56,279 nucleotides of DNA from a virus. A program made the position numbers and the translations under genes. The stretch spans positions 1 to 56,279 of the IMG/VR virus record IMGVR_UViG_3300027365_000016. One strand, written 5' to 3'. Shown here piece after piece: positions 1 through 7,772 of this stretch. Position 1 is the stretch's first letter. Each line of letters opens with the position of its first letter. A model generated the notes under the pieces. That model was given only the letters and a program-made list of their open reading frames with translations. It made no database searches and was not told the origin of the DNA.

Positions 1-84
1 ATTTTGAAAAATGTGCAGTAAAACTCCCCGTTCGTTCGACAAAACCGAACGGTCGATGTTTTTCATATCGACAGAATCGAATGA

Positions 85-104
85 AGCCCGCTGATTTGCG
101 GGCT
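85..104 (-). terminator. Hairpin ending the leftmost minus-strand operon
   Basis: A perfect 7-bp inverted repeat (AGCCCGC / GCGGGCT, 6-nt loop) lies about 30 bp beyond the stop of the last leftward gene. The T content after the stem is modest, so it may be a weak intrinsic terminator. A second inverted repeat (CCGTTCG / CGAACGG, 28-52) lies further out and is followed by a T-rich stretch on the plus strand. Confidence 0.5.
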
Positions 105-134
105 CCAAGAGAGGCGAGGCGACGGTCAGCCGGG

Positions 135-425
135 CTACCCCGCGACGAGGTCGGGGTCGCTGGGGTCCGGATAGCCGAATTTCTGGAAGCTCGATTTCAC
201 GTAGGCCTCTACGACTGCGTGGTCCCCGTCGAGGATCCGCTTGAACGCTGTGTCTCGCTTCCCGTAGCCCTCGTCCGTGTCGGGGAAGCCGATCGTGGTC
301 TCGACCAGGCCGACAGCCGACAGGAAGGACATACGGATGCCCGGATTGCAGTCGCTGTCCTGGGCGGACATCACGACGACCTGATGTTCGTCGATTTCGA
401 GGGTTTTCGCGAAAATGCCTTTCAT
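135..425 (-). CDS. Small phage protein of unknown function (96 aa)
   Basis: Not recognised. The 96-residue soluble protein starts at an ATG with a GGAG ribosome binding site 7 bases upstream, which supports a real gene. It is the last gene of a leftward operon with thyX and short hypotheticals and has no membrane segment or clear motif. A plus-strand ORF over the same bases is read as a shadow. Confidence 0.6.
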   Translation of the reverse strand: MKGIFAKTLEIDEHQVVVMSAQDSDCNPGIRMSFLSAVGLVETTIGFPDTDEGYGKRDTAFKRILDGDHAVVEAYVKSSFQKFGYPDPSDPDLVAG

Positions 426-446
426 GGGGTGCTCCAGATGTCGGGT

Positions 447-680
447 TTACCAGGGCGAGGCCGTGGCTACGGTCCAGACCCAGGTGAATAACGCGCTGAT
501 GTAGGCGGTCAGGCCGAGCAGCATCAGCGAGAAGCCGATCACCACCTGCACCCGCTGCCGGGGTCTCAGGTAGGAGAAAATTCGCGTGCAGCTATTGGCC
601 AGAACGTCGAGGTAGAGAAACGAGCCGAGTGCGAAGAGCAACGGCGCGGCGGCGAACAGGGCTACCAGAAGGGGGTCCAT
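447..680 (-). CDS. Small two-helix membrane protein (77 aa)
   Basis: Two hydrophobic segments are visible, at about residues 4-24 and 47-70, separated by a short basic loop containing RPRQR. The protein therefore probably sits in the inner membrane with two helices. The start has GGAG about 8 bases upstream, and the gene lies 12 bp after the thyX stop in the same leftward operon. The size and topology would fit a holin or superinfection-exclusion protein, but nothing in the sequence decides between them. Function unknown. Confidence 0.6.
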   Translation of the reverse strand: MDPLLVALFAAAPLLFALGSFLYLDVLANSCTRIFSYLRPRQRVQVVIGFSLMLLGLTAYISALFTWVWTVATASPW

Positions 681-692
681 GTCGAGCTCCAG

Positions 693-1496
693 TCAGGCGG
701 TGAGAGCGGCCCAGCTAACGGGGAAGAGGGGCCTGATGATGGCGGCGATCTCGTCGGCCAGGTCGGCAATCTCGCCTTGGGCGTGCGAGCGATCGCTGCG
801 CTTGTTGAAGAACTCGGCATAGGCGTAGAGCGAGCCGGTCCAGACCCAGTTGACGTAGACGCCCTGGGGCAGCACGAAGCGGGCCTGTTCGGGAGCGATA
901 CCGTCCAGAATCATGGCTTCGTAGCATTCAATGGCATCCCCGCAGAGACGTTTGTAGGTAGCCTTCCATGACTTGCGGGCGGGGTGAGGCCCGCCGGACC
1001 CCTGCTTGATCGACCCCTCGGGACGGCTGCGGAACTCGGGAATGAACAGCTCCGGCGTGGAGTCGATGTACCGCCGGCTCTCCTCGTTCTCGACGAATCC
1101 GATCTTCGACTTGTAGGCCTGCGTGCGGATAGGCACCGGCGCCTTCAGCCGTAGTTTGACCACCTGCTGCCCGAAAGGGGTCCAGTGGGTGGGCATGCGG
1201 CGAAGGTGGTTGAGAAGCGTCTCGATCTGATCGGTGCCGTAGACATCGCGGAGCTCAGAAACGTAGCGCTCCCAGTCAGCCTGGCGGCAGCCGCGCGCAA
1301 GGAATCGGATCAGCCCCACGTCGGCCAGGCACAATTCCGGGGTTCTGGCAGTGCGTTGCGCGGCGTTTTCGCAGGGGTGGGGGATGTCGACCTCATGCCA
1401 GCGCCGAGCCTCGCTGGCTGCGGCAAAACTGATCCGAGCGTCATTGACGACCTCGAGATCGCTGCCCATGTGGTTGCGATAGAAAACGTCACTCAT
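693..1496 (-). CDS. thyX: Flavin-dependent thymidylate synthase ThyX
   Basis: ThyX methylates dUMP to dTMP using methylene-tetrahydrofolate with FAD and NADPH, supplying dTTP for phage DNA synthesis. The 267-residue protein has the usual ThyX length. It carries the phage-type signature: PIRTQ, then GFVENEESRRY at about residues 130-155, where the canonical motif is RHRxxSxNExSxRY. The first Arg and the NExSxRY part are kept, but the central HR reads TQ, as I recall from other phage ThyX proteins. The ATG at 1496 is chosen over an upstream extension because GAGGAG lies 7 bases before it and the upstream gene's stop overlaps it. With the dCMP deaminase at 16.1 kb it forms a split dTMP pathway. 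Confidence 0.88.
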   Translation of the reverse strand: MSDVFYRNHMGSDLEVVNDARISFAAASEARRWHEVDIPHPCENAAQRTARTPELCLADVGLIRFLARGCRQADWERYVSELRDVYGTDQIETLLNHLRRMPTHWTPFGQQVVKLRLKAPVPIRTQAYKSKIGFVENEESRRYIDSTPELFIPEFRSRPEGSIKQGSGGPHPARKSWKATYKRLCGDAIECYEAMILDGIAPEQARFVLPQGVYVNWVWTGSLYAYAEFFNKRSDRSHAQGEIADLADEIAAIIRPLFPVSWAALTA

Positions 1497-1834
1497 GATT
1501 CGTCTCCTCGTGGCTCCCGGCCCAGCGATAGCCGGGCGTCGTGAATGGCCTGGCGGGCTTCCGCGATGCCGTGCAGCAAGTGGCACTGACGAGGCCTGCC
1601 GGGTTGCCGGAAGGTCTCGTAGAGCAGGAAGCTCCAGCCGTCGGGGTGGTCGCTTTTCAACGGCCGGATTGACAGGGTTCGCAGCGGGGCCGGTATCTCG
1701 AAGTAGGGCCAGCCGTGGGGTGTGGCATAGGGCCCGCTCTTCGGTGTGACCCCGGACAGCACCCGACGCAGCGCCAAGTAGGCATTGCGCTTGTTGGGCG
1801 TGTTCTTGTGCGAGCGAAAGCGCCGTCGGCTCAT
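1493..1834 (-). CDS. Basic phage protein of unknown function (113 aa)
   Basis: Not recognised. The protein is Arg- and Lys-rich at its N terminus (MSRRRFRSHKNTPNKR) with no membrane segment. It overlaps the thyX start by 4 bases and is overlapped by the upstream gene, the ATGA coupling typical of this operon. The overlaps and the downstream ThyX partner are the main support for its being expressed. Confidence 0.55.
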   Translation of the reverse strand: MSRRRFRSHKNTPNKRNAYLALRRVLSGVTPKSGPYATPHGWPYFEIPAPLRTLSIRPLKSDHPDGWSFLLYETFRQPGRPRQCHLLHGIAEARQAIHDARLSLGREPRGDES

Positions 1835-2040
1835 CGGAGTTTCTTGGCGGCCAGGTAATCGGCCTCGTTGTAGGGCTTGTCCCGGCCCACGGCGCGCTCG
1901 AGGCGCTTGGCGATCTCGTTGGCCTCGACCGGATCGTAGGTCACCCCGCCGCCGGGAATCGCCCAGCCGCCGTCGGCGTGGGCGCGCAGGGTGACGTTGG
2001 GGAGCATGATGTCGGCCTGGGGCTTGATCTCGACGGTCAT
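1831..2040 (-). CDS. Small phage protein of unknown function (about 69 aa)
   Basis: Not recognised. The ATG at 2040 is preferred because TGAGG lies about 6 bases upstream. A GTG at 2052 overlapping the preceding stop is the alternative and would add four residues. The protein is soluble, with a glycine-rich middle (GGWAIPGGGVTYD) and a charged C-terminal helix. It is coupled to its downstream neighbour by a 4-base overlap. Confidence 0.55.
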   Translation of the reverse strand: MTVEIKPQADIMLPNVTLRAHADGGWAIPGGGVTYDPVEANEIAKRLERAVGRDKPYNEADYLAAKKLR

Positions 2041-2048
2041 CGGCTGCC

Positions 2049-2594
2049 TCACCGCTCGCGATTGTTCTTCGGTGGTGGGCGCCTCGACAGGCTTCCGCCG
2101 CAGGCGAACTGATCGCGGATTACCCGCTCGTCGTCGTCGTGCTCCCTGGGGTCGAGAGTCGAGGGCGGGAAGGCGTTGGCACAGATCCCGCCGGTGCCGA
2201 AGCGACGTCGGGTGCTACCCGTGGCACCTTCGGCAGCACACGCTTCGAGCAGCGCCTGCACGCGTGCCAGGACGTCGGCCTTGGAAGCCCGGAGGCAAAC
2301 GCGGATGTGCGGTTTCCGGTCTGCCCCCGAGGTTGTTGCGGGGACGCGAACTCGGGGCCTCCGCCCGGCTTTCCAGTCCTCCCAGGAGTGGAGAATGTGG
2401 TGAGGTCGCCAGGCGACGATGTCGTTGTGTGGCATGTCCTCCTGCCAGGCCCAGCCGAGGTCGGCGGCGACCGCGCCGATCAGGTTGATCCCCTCTCGGG
2501 TGATCACGTCGACGTAGCCCTCGGTCTGTTTCGGCACGCAGGCGGGGTGACGACCGGCGCCGTCCCAGGGCAGGTAGTGGCGATCAGTCGGCAT
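2049..2594 (-). CDS. Phage protein of unknown function (about 181 aa)
   Basis: Not recognised. The ATG at 2594 has a strong GGAGG 8 bases upstream and overlaps the end of the preceding gene, so it is chosen over an earlier in-frame ATG. The N-terminal half is Trp- and His-rich (LPWDGAGRHP, WAWQEDMPHNDIVAWRPHH). The rest is basic, with a likely helix around residues 110-135. No catalytic motif was recognised. Confidence 0.6.
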   Translation of the reverse strand: MPTDRHYLPWDGAGRHPACVPKQTEGYVDVITREGINLIGAVAADLGWAWQEDMPHNDIVAWRPHHILHSWEDWKAGRRPRVRVPATTSGADRKPHIRVCLRASKADVLARVQALLEACAAEGATGSTRRRFGTGGICANAFPPSTLDPREHDDDERVIRDQFACGGSLSRRPPPKNNRER

Positions 2595-2862
2595 CTCGGT
2601 CCTCCAGGCGGAATACCCGCAGTCCGTGTTGTTCGGCGTCATAACGGATTGTGAAGTGGTGCGCGGGGTGCTGACGGTAGAAGCGCGAGACGGCCGCCTG
2701 GATGGGGCCGCGGGCCTGGCTGACGGTGCGGCCCTCGGGGATGGGGACGAAGAAACTCTGCCCGATCGCCATGTCGCTCAGCGGATAGCGCTGTTTGCGC
2801 TTGCCGCCGCGAGGCGCTTCCGGGATGTCCTCGGGCCGTACCCCGTCTTCGATCTCGTACAT
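2584..2862 (-). CDS. Phage protein of unknown function (92 aa), first gene of the left operon
   Basis: The ATG at 2862 follows GAGG by about 8 bases and gives a protein starting MYEIEDGVRPEDIPE. A longer ORF would run through a hairpin and operator and is rejected. The C-terminal two thirds (IGQSFFVPIPEGRT, then a helix and HHFTIRY..HGLRVFRLED) resembles small phage proteins that pair an IGQSFFVP-type segment with a compact alpha/beta fold, whose function is unknown. An operator-like site lies 19 bp upstream, so this gene probably leads a repressible operon ending with thyX and the membrane protein. Confidence 0.65.
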   Translation of the reverse strand: MYEIEDGVRPEDIPEAPRGGKRKQRYPLSDMAIGQSFFVPIPEGRTVSQARGPIQAAVSRFYRQHPAHHFTIRYDAEQHGLRVFRLEDRDAD

Positions 2863-2880
2863 GGTTCCCGACCTCGTAAA

Positions 2881-2895
2881 TCTACCGTTGGTTGA
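2881..2895 (-). promoter_or_regulatory. Operator-like palindrome, left minus operon
   Basis: TCTACCGTTGGTTGA is a relaxed copy of the recurring TCAACTAnnAGTTGA motif. On the minus strand a TAGATT hexamer inside it could serve as a -10 box for the gene starting at 2862. A 7-bp hairpin (GGCCCGC / GCGGGCC) with a following T-run lies just upstream on the minus strand, at 2910-2930. Confidence 0.5.
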
Positions 2896-3016
2896 ATGGT
2901 CCGGCGTGAAAAGAGGCCCGCAGGGCGGGCCAAGGTACGCAGGGATCTCGAAGGGTCGCGAATCCGGTGTCTCCACGGGATCGCCCTTGCGATACTAGGT
3001 AACGTTGTGTGTAAAG

Positions 3017-3031
3017 TCAACTAATAGTTGA
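3017..3031 (+). promoter_or_regulatory. Perfect operator palindrome after the lysis-gene promoter
   Basis: TCAACTAATAGTTGA is a perfect palindrome around one central base. A promoter-like pair TTGCGA, 17 bp, TGTAAA ends at about 3015, so the site sits at the expected transcription start. It directly precedes the strong AAGGAGGT ribosome binding site of the gene starting at 3044. Inferred role: repressor binding that silences lysis genes in the lysogen. Confidence 0.65.
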
Positions 3032-3043
3032 AAGGAGGTCGCA

Positions 3044-3331
3044 GTGAATCCTTCGCGAGACCGTTTCCGACTCCGCCGGGCCCTGGCCGTCTGGGCCTTT
3101 GCGGCGATCCTGGTAACGCTGGCGGCGACCCTGGTGCTGATCTTCGTCGGCGGCCAGTACATGGGCGACAAGCTGCTGCAGGGTAGCGGGCTGCTCGGCC
3201 CCATCATCGCCTGCCTGACGGCGTTGATCTGGAAGTATTTCGGTGACGTAACCCAAACCGACCTGGAGGAGATCCGCAATGCTGGGGACGCGATTTCTGC
3301 TCGGCGTGATAGCGGCCCTGGTGATCGCTAG
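3044..3331 (+). CDS. Holin-like small membrane protein (95 aa)
   Basis: Two hydrophobic segments (about residues 16-36 and 47-65) follow a very basic N terminus (MNPSRDRFRLRR), and the C-terminal tail is charged. This is the layout of a class II holin, which would permeabilise the inner membrane at the end of infection. The GTG start is supported by AAGGAGGT about 5 bases upstream. The gene overlaps the Rz-like gene, which itself contains most of the Rz1-like gene, so the context is a lysis cassette even though the endolysin is 12 kb away. A different membrane role cannot be excluded. Confidence 0.65.
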   Translation: MNPSRDRFRLRRALAVWAFAAILVTLAATLVLIFVGGQYMGDKLLQGSGLLGPIIACLTALIWKYFGDVTQTDLEEIRNAGDAISARRDSGPGDR

Positions 3332-3731
3332 TGCCGGGCTGGGATGGATGTGGCTGGACTCCCGCGAGAGCGCTCGGAGTGCGGCCCAGGGGCTCCGCGA
3401 CGCGACGCAGCGGCTCGCTGATGCCCAGGACGACGCTAAACGCGCTCAGCGGCTCGCTGATGCCCTGAGCGGCGCTCTGGCGGCGCGAGAGGACCTGTAC
3501 GAGGCGTCACGGCGTTCTCTCGCCGGGCAGCGCCGCGACCTGACTGACATCCGGGAGACTGCCCGGAAGGAGACTGCCGATGACAATCTGGCGTGTGCTG
3601 TGCGCAGTGTGCCTGGCTCCGTTGATCGCCTCCTGCGCGGGGCAGCCGACGACCCGGGTGGAATACCGACTGGTGACGCCGCCGGCGCATCTGATGGCGA
3701 GCACGCCGGTGCCGGCATGGGCGGGGGGTGA
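3279..3731 (+). CDS. Rz-like inner-membrane spanin subunit (i-spanin)
   Basis: Spanins fuse inner and outer membranes in the last step of lysis of Gram-negative hosts. The protein has a single N-terminal transmembrane helix (about residues 6-26), then a long Ala/Arg/Asp-rich coiled coil (residues 30-105) containing the duplicated segment QRLADAQDDAKR / QRLADALSGAL. That duplication reflects an 18-bp direct repeat in the DNA. The start follows GGAGGAG by 7 bases. The second spanin gene begins inside it in another frame, the classic nested Rz/Rz1 arrangement. The Gly/Ala-rich C terminus lies in the overlap and may be little constrained. Confidence 0.75.
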   Translation: MLGTRFLLGVIAALVIASAGLGWMWLDSRESARSAAQGLRDATQRLADAQDDAKRAQRLADALSGALAAREDLYEASRRSLAGQRRDLTDIRETARKETADDNLACAVRSVPGSVDRLLRGAADDPGGIPTGDAAGASDGEHAGAGMGGG

Positions 3732-3858
3732 CTGGGCCGCGGTGGCCGATCTGGCCGAGAGCCGCAAGGCCGCCCTGCAGCAGTGCAATGCCGACAAGGC
3801 GTCGATCCTCGACTACGTGCGTCATGCTCAAGCGCTCTACGACCCCGACGCAGAGTGA
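3580..3858 (+). CDS. Rz1-like outer-membrane lipoprotein spanin (o-spanin)
   Basis: A short signal peptide ends in the lipobox LIASC (Cys at about residue 19), predicting a lipoprotein anchored in the outer membrane. It would bind the C terminus of the Rz-like protein to complete the spanin complex. The mature part is Pro-rich at first (VTPPAHLMASTPVPAW), then a short helix. The gene starts within the Rz-like gene in another frame, with AAGGAG about 8 bases before the ATG, and extends 127 bp past its end. It finishes just before a strong terminator. Confidence 0.8.
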   Translation: MTIWRVLCAVCLAPLIASCAGQPTTRVEYRLVTPPAHLMASTPVPAWAGGDWAAVADLAESRKAALQQCNADKASILDYVRHAQALYDPDAE

Positions 3859-3874
3859 TCTCGCCGGGTCGATC

Positions 3875-3897
3875 AGCCGCCTTCGGGCGGCTTTTTC
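3875..3897 (+). terminator. Intrinsic terminator after the lysis cassette
   Basis: AGCCGCC, a TTCG tetraloop and GGCGGCT form a 7-bp stem followed by TTTTT. It lies 17 bp after the o-spanin stop and reads rightward. Confidence 0.88.
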
Positions 3898-4303
3898 GTG
3901 TGTTCCCGTTAGATTTCGGCCTATTTATCAGCGCAATCAATAGCTTGGCGAAATCTGTTCCTGTTTATGTTCCCGTATCGAATCAAAGGGTAACGCCGAT
4001 TTTCCTTTCCGGTCAGTGGGTTACGGCGTTCTGTTCAAGATACGCCTGTTTCCACTTCACTCATACTATACACGCGCGTAACACGCGCATGCGTAACGCA
4101 CGCATACCGCGTCTACACGGGCTCTCTACACCTCTCTTATTTTTCTCTACGCGTAAGAGTTAGTAGTTAATAGGAAAAGTGGAACAGTAAAGGGGTTGCG
4201 GCCGTCAACGGCGGGGTCTCCAGCCGGTTCCGCATTTTTCAGGAAAGTGGAATTAAACGGGAACAAGCGCCCGAAACGGGAACAACTCAGGCCGTTCAGA
4301 CGC
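3898..4303. other. AT-rich non-coding gap, candidate replication origin
   Basis: About 400 bp with no credible gene and clearly lower GC than its surroundings, beside the primase-helicase gene. It holds repeated short words. GTTCC or GGAAC within CGGGAACA / TGTTCCCG-type words occurs several times (about 3902, 3957, 3967, 4257, 4276). GGAAAAGTGGAA and GGAAAGTGGAA occur near 4173 and 4239. A run of alternating ACGCGC / GTAACGC units spans 4070-4115. Such repeats with flanking AT-rich DNA are what an initiator-bound origin looks like, but no specific family is recognised. Confidence 0.4.
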
Positions 4304-4326
4304 AAAAACGCCGCCCGGAGGCGGCG
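4304..4326 (-). terminator. Intrinsic terminator after the primase-helicase gene
   Basis: On the minus strand CGCCGCC, TCCG and GGCGGCG form a 7-bp stem followed by TTTTT. It lies about 35 bp beyond the stop of the primase-helicase gene. Confidence 0.8.
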
Positions 4327-4361
4327 AGTTGGGGATTTTCCGAATCCAGAAATGTCGAAAT

Positions 4362-7217
4362 TCAGTTTTTGCGCAACGGGATGACGTTGCCGAAGTCCGA
4401 ATCGCCGAGTTCGTCGATTTCCGCCCATCGCTCCACGGCCGAGTCGAGCGCGTCTTTGCCGGCCTTGGACAGCACTACGCCGCGCCCCTTGGTCGTCGGG
4501 TCCCGTGACCAGATCCAGCCCTGCTTACCCTCGAAGCGCTCCTTGCCGGCGCGAATGAATCCCATGTCATTCATCATCGACGACACCGCTCGCCCGGTCA
4601 TGCGGTTGCGCGGGAACGATATGTCGAGCAACTGCTTGAACCGCCACCAGACGAAGACCTTCTCCGTGAGCAGCGGCTCCTCCTCGCGGGCCAGCACGTC
4701 CTCCAGCAGTTGACGCTCGTCGGACTTGGCGTCTTCGACCATCTCGGCCTTGAAGCGGGTCTCCGGGGCGCGGGCGTTGGGATTGTAGTGCTCGCTGAAT
4801 TCCCGCTGCTCGAAGAAGCGGCGGAACTGGTAGGGGTGATCGCGCAGTTCCTCGTAGAGGGCTTCGTGGAAGTCGTAGCCGTGCTCGTTCTGCCACTCCG
4901 CCTTCCAAGCCAGGAGTTCGTCCTCGGTCTGAAAGCGGGTGCAGAGCAGCAGATAGCGGTTCTCGCCGGCGGTGATCGGCAATGCGTCGGCGTAGTTGGT
5001 GGTCATGAAGAAGTTGGCGAAGTTGCGCACCGAGATGACGTCCTTGCCCTTCTTCTCGATGGCCACCGTGGAGTTGGTGATCAGCGCCTTGAGGTTGTTC
5101 ATGACCTCGAAGGCGTCGGCACCGTGTTGCTTGACCTCCTCGACCCCGCAGAGGATCGTCTCGGCGGCCCAGCCGTTGAAACGCTGCTTGAGCATGCTCG
5201 AGAGCACATCCTTGCAGTTGGCCTCGCCAAGGATCGTCCGCATCAGTTCGATGAAGAAGGTCTTGCCGTCCTGGCGAACGCCCTTGAGCAGGCAGGCGTA
5301 CATCAGCTTGCGCTCGGGGTTCTGGACGATGTGGGTCAGGAAGTCCAGGAGCAGCGCCTGGTCGCGCTCTTCCGGCAGGATGTTGGCGACGTGGCGAAGC
5401 AGCAGCTTGACGCCGCGGTCTCCAGTGTAGCCGTCCGGCGTGCAACCGGTGTCGCGGTAGGTGTTGGCGTATTCCAGGCCCTGATGCTCGTAGAGGGCCC
5501 CGCGCCCCGGCCAATATTGTTCCCGGAACGGCTTGGGGACCTCGAAGAGGGTGGTGGCCGCCTCGCTGGCGTGGATCTTCGGCAGCCCGGTGTCCTCGGA
5601 CGGGTAGTCCTCGGCACAGCGCGCGTCGAACTTGGCATCGAAGGCCGTGGCGCTGATCCGCTCACCGCTGCCCAGGCTGAGGAATTTCTCCTCGCCGGTA
5701 AGGTAGACCCAGCTTTCCATCCAGGCCGGCATGCCCTGCTTGACGACAGCCTCGCGCGAGGCCTTTTCCGACGGCTTGAGGTGCTTCTTCGCGTCGCCAC
5801 GGGTCAGCGTGTAGCGGCCGTCGGAGAGCGTCTTGATCCGGCGTAGGTAAACGTCAGCCAGGCGGTCACGGTACCGCGCGCCGAAGTCGAGCATGGCGAC
5901 GTCCTGGACTCGCCGGGCGATCTTGTCGAGGTCGCCGATGGTCTCGGCAAGCAGCATCCGCTCCGAGAGAAATTCGAGCAGTTCGTCGGCGTTGCGCGGC
6001 CTCGCCTTGGGCTCCGCGGCCGGCAACTCGAAGCCGCCCAGGTCGTCGAGTTCGTCGTCGCCGGTACCGGTCTCGCCCAGGTCGTCGAACAGGTCTCCCA
6101 GGTCACCGCAGCGCTGGGCGAAGGCCTCCTGCTCGACCTCCTCGAGATGCGACTTGACTCGGCTGTCGCCCTCAGCGAGTTCCTGCATGGCCTTGTAGGA
6201 GGGCCAACTCGCCAACGGAGTCAGCGTGAAGTCGATGCCCCGGTCGAGCTCGCCGTAGAGGTGGATGCGAACCAGGTCAAAAGCGTGGTGCTGGCCGCGC
6301 GCCGGGTCGGTGTCGTGCTCGGAATGCAGGTAGAGCCCGTCATCGTAAACGCGTGCGCCGGCGGCCGAGGTGCCGCGGACGTAGGTGTAGCGATCCTCGG
6401 CGTGGCCGGTGGCTTCGTCGTAGACGTCCGGCAGGAAGGTCTCAATCGCCTCGTGAACGTCGTAGGCCCGGCAGAAGGCCGCCACCACCGGGGCGTTAAT
6501 GCGCTGACGGGGGTCCTCGCGGCGCACCGTCTCGCCGGCGTTGCCGTGCAGGTGTTCGTCCTCGCGCTTAGGCCACTCGGCCGGATCTTCCCAGACCAGA
6601 TACTCCAGCAGCACGTCTTCCGGATCGAGAATGCGACCCTCATTGCGGTGGAAGACGAACTCCCCGTCAGCGCACCGAGACGGCCAGAACATCGGCTGGG
6701 CGGCCACGAAGCTGACCCGGTCGACGAGCGACATGTCCGGGTTGAGCCAGGAGGCCACCATGCGCGAGATCGGTTCATACTGGGCCGGAGGGATGTCGCG
6801 GGCCAACGGCAGCAGCACCCGCACGCGGATATTCTCGGGCGCCGCGTGGGAGCGGGTCGAGTGGATGCCGTATTCGTAACCGGCGAGCGGGGAGGTGCCG
6901 TCGAGCAGGGACCGGAAGACCGCTTCGGGAATGTCGTCGAGATCGAGACTGACCAGGCAGCGGTGCTCGAGATGGGTCGTGCGGCGGATGCCGTCGCGGA
7001 AGTGCCCGGCGACGTAGTAGCCGACGTTCTTGAGCGCTAGGCGCTCCTCCTTGGACAGCGAACGGTACTCGGCCAGGGTTTCGCGGCTGACTTCGGCAAC
7101 GCTCAACTTCTCGAGCAGGGTCCCCCAGGTCCAGGTCTCGTTGTGGACCCGACCACGATGGCGCCGGCTGACGCTGAGGCGCAGCGGGAGATCGGTTGTT
7201 ATTGTGTCGGTGGTCAT
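4362..7217 (-). CDS. Primase-helicase (AEP-like primase plus SF3/D5-type helicase)
   Basis: This 951-residue protein most likely primes and unwinds phage DNA at the origin. The N-terminal third has archaeo-eukaryotic primase features: an acidic strand VSLDLDD (about residue 90) and a later STRSH..ENIRVRVLLPLAR stretch. A middle region holds an acidic linker (DLGDLFDDLG..DELDDLGGFELP, about 370-400). The C-terminal part is a superfamily 3 helicase, with Walker A GVRQDGKT (about 645), Walker B-like ILCGVEEV, and sensor FMTTNYADALPI. The start overlaps the stop of the small HTH gene by 4 bases. The enzyme classes are clear from motifs; the primase assignment is less certain than the helicase. 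Confidence 0.82.
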   Translation of the reverse strand: MTTDTITTDLPLRLSVSRRHRGRVHNETWTWGTLLEKLSVAEVSRETLAEYRSLSKEERLALKNVGYYVAGHFRDGIRRTTHLEHRCLVSLDLDDIPEAVFRSLLDGTSPLAGYEYGIHSTRSHAAPENIRVRVLLPLARDIPPAQYEPISRMVASWLNPDMSLVDRVSFVAAQPMFWPSRCADGEFVFHRNEGRILDPEDVLLEYLVWEDPAEWPKREDEHLHGNAGETVRREDPRQRINAPVVAAFCRAYDVHEAIETFLPDVYDEATGHAEDRYTYVRGTSAAGARVYDDGLYLHSEHDTDPARGQHHAFDLVRIHLYGELDRGIDFTLTPLASWPSYKAMQELAEGDSRVKSHLEEVEQEAFAQRCGDLGDLFDDLGETGTGDDELDDLGGFELPAAEPKARPRNADELLEFLSERMLLAETIGDLDKIARRVQDVAMLDFGARYRDRLADVYLRRIKTLSDGRYTLTRGDAKKHLKPSEKASREAVVKQGMPAWMESWVYLTGEEKFLSLGSGERISATAFDAKFDARCAEDYPSEDTGLPKIHASEAATTLFEVPKPFREQYWPGRGALYEHQGLEYANTYRDTGCTPDGYTGDRGVKLLLRHVANILPEERDQALLLDFLTHIVQNPERKLMYACLLKGVRQDGKTFFIELMRTILGEANCKDVLSSMLKQRFNGWAAETILCGVEEVKQHGADAFEVMNNLKALITNSTVAIEKKGKDVISVRNFANFFMTTNYADALPITAGENRYLLLCTRFQTEDELLAWKAEWQNEHGYDFHEALYEELRDHPYQFRRFFEQREFSEHYNPNARAPETRFKAEMVEDAKSDERQLLEDVLAREEEPLLTEKVFVWWRFKQLLDISFPRNRMTGRAVSSMMNDMGFIRAGKERFEGKQGWIWSRDPTTKGRGVVLSKAGKDALDSAVERWAEIDELGDSDFGNVIPLRKN

Positions 7218-7414
7218 GCAGTCCCCCGCAGGTTGAGTTTGCTGATCTGCTCCTCGAGGCGGTCGAGCCGGTTCTGCGGGATCACGTCCTTGCAGCTAAG
7301 GCACTTCCAGTTCGATACGGTGCGCGGGGAGACGCCGGCGAGCCGGCCGACCAGCAGCGGGGTAAGAAAGTGCTCCGTCATCAATTCGCGGAGCCGTTTC
7401 GTGCGTTGGTCCAT
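7214..7414 (-). CDS. Small helix-turn-helix regulator (66 aa, Cro-like)
   Basis: A compact HTH fills most of the protein: LTPLLVGRLAGVSPRTVSNWKCL at about residues 17-39, where the turn and recognition helix (AGVSPRTVSNW) are typical of Cro/CI-type DNA-binding proteins. It is translationally coupled to the primase-helicase gene by a 4-base overlap. An operator-like palindrome lies about 55 bp upstream. It probably regulates early transcription, and its position next to a second HTH gene makes this part of the immunity or replication-control region. Confidence 0.72.
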   Translation of the reverse strand: MDQRTKRLRELMTEHFLTPLLVGRLAGVSPRTVSNWKCLSCKDVIPQNRLDRLEEQISKLNLRGTA

Positions 7415-7467
7415 GCGGGATATCCTGCCGGAATCATCGGGCGGTCATGATGTTCCTGTCAGGATAA

Positions 7468-7482
7468 TCCACCAACGGTTGA
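7468..7482 (-). promoter_or_regulatory. Operator-like site upstream of the Cro-like gene
   Basis: TCCACCAACGGTTGA matches the palindromic motif at most informative positions. On the minus strand a TTGTTA hexamer upstream and an AT-rich GGATTATCC stretch downstream could provide promoter elements around it. It would control the Cro-like gene and the primase-helicase. Confidence 0.45.
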
Positions 7483-7506
7483 AATAACAACTTTCGAGAA
7501 AGCGGG

Positions 7507-7764
7507 TTACGCGAAGAGAGGGTTGAGTTGCCCGGCCGCTACACGGACCTCGCCGAAAGCGGTCTCCTGCAACTCGATCAATTCCGGCACGCGCCGCGGC
7601 GGAACCTTGTTGTCGTGGATCCACTTGTAGAGGCCGAAGCTGGACATGGAAAGGTGCCCGGCCAGGACAGCGACGCTCACGTTGCCGTCCGCATCCGGCG
7701 GGCAGAGCTCCAGCAGCCGGTCATGCAACGGCCCGAGGTGCTTGTACCGTCTTACTCCGTTCAT
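7507..7764 (-). CDS. Small DNA-binding regulator (85 aa), divergent from the replication operon
   Basis: The ATG at 7764 starts MNGVRRYKHLGPLHDRLLEL; an upstream TTG adds five residues and is not preferred. A helix-turn-helix is visible at about residues 31-55 (VSVAVLAGHLSMSSFGLYKWIHDNKVP). The gene is transcribed away from the replication operon, and the 190-bp divergent region carries two copies of the operator palindrome. A TAGAAT box lies just upstream of one of them. This is the layout of a phage immunity switch, so it may be an autoregulated Cro- or CI-type protein. Which one is undecided. Confidence 0.68.
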   Translation of the reverse strand: MNGVRRYKHLGPLHDRLLELCPPDADGNVSVAVLAGHLSMSSFGLYKWIHDNKVPPRRVPELIELQETAFGEVRVAAGQLNPLFA

Positions 7765-7772
7765 GGCAATTC

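Noticed and set aside
2778-3279. Minus-strand ORFs (2778-3020, 2995-3279) across the lysis promoter
   Set aside because: They cover the promoter, operator and the holin-like gene with no ribosome binding site and arginine/serine-rich sequence typical of shadows.
3436-3940. Minus-strand ORFs opposite the spanin genes
   Set aside because: They run through the terminator at 3875 and are Arg/Pro-rich. The nested Rz/Rz1 pair with lipobox is much better supported.
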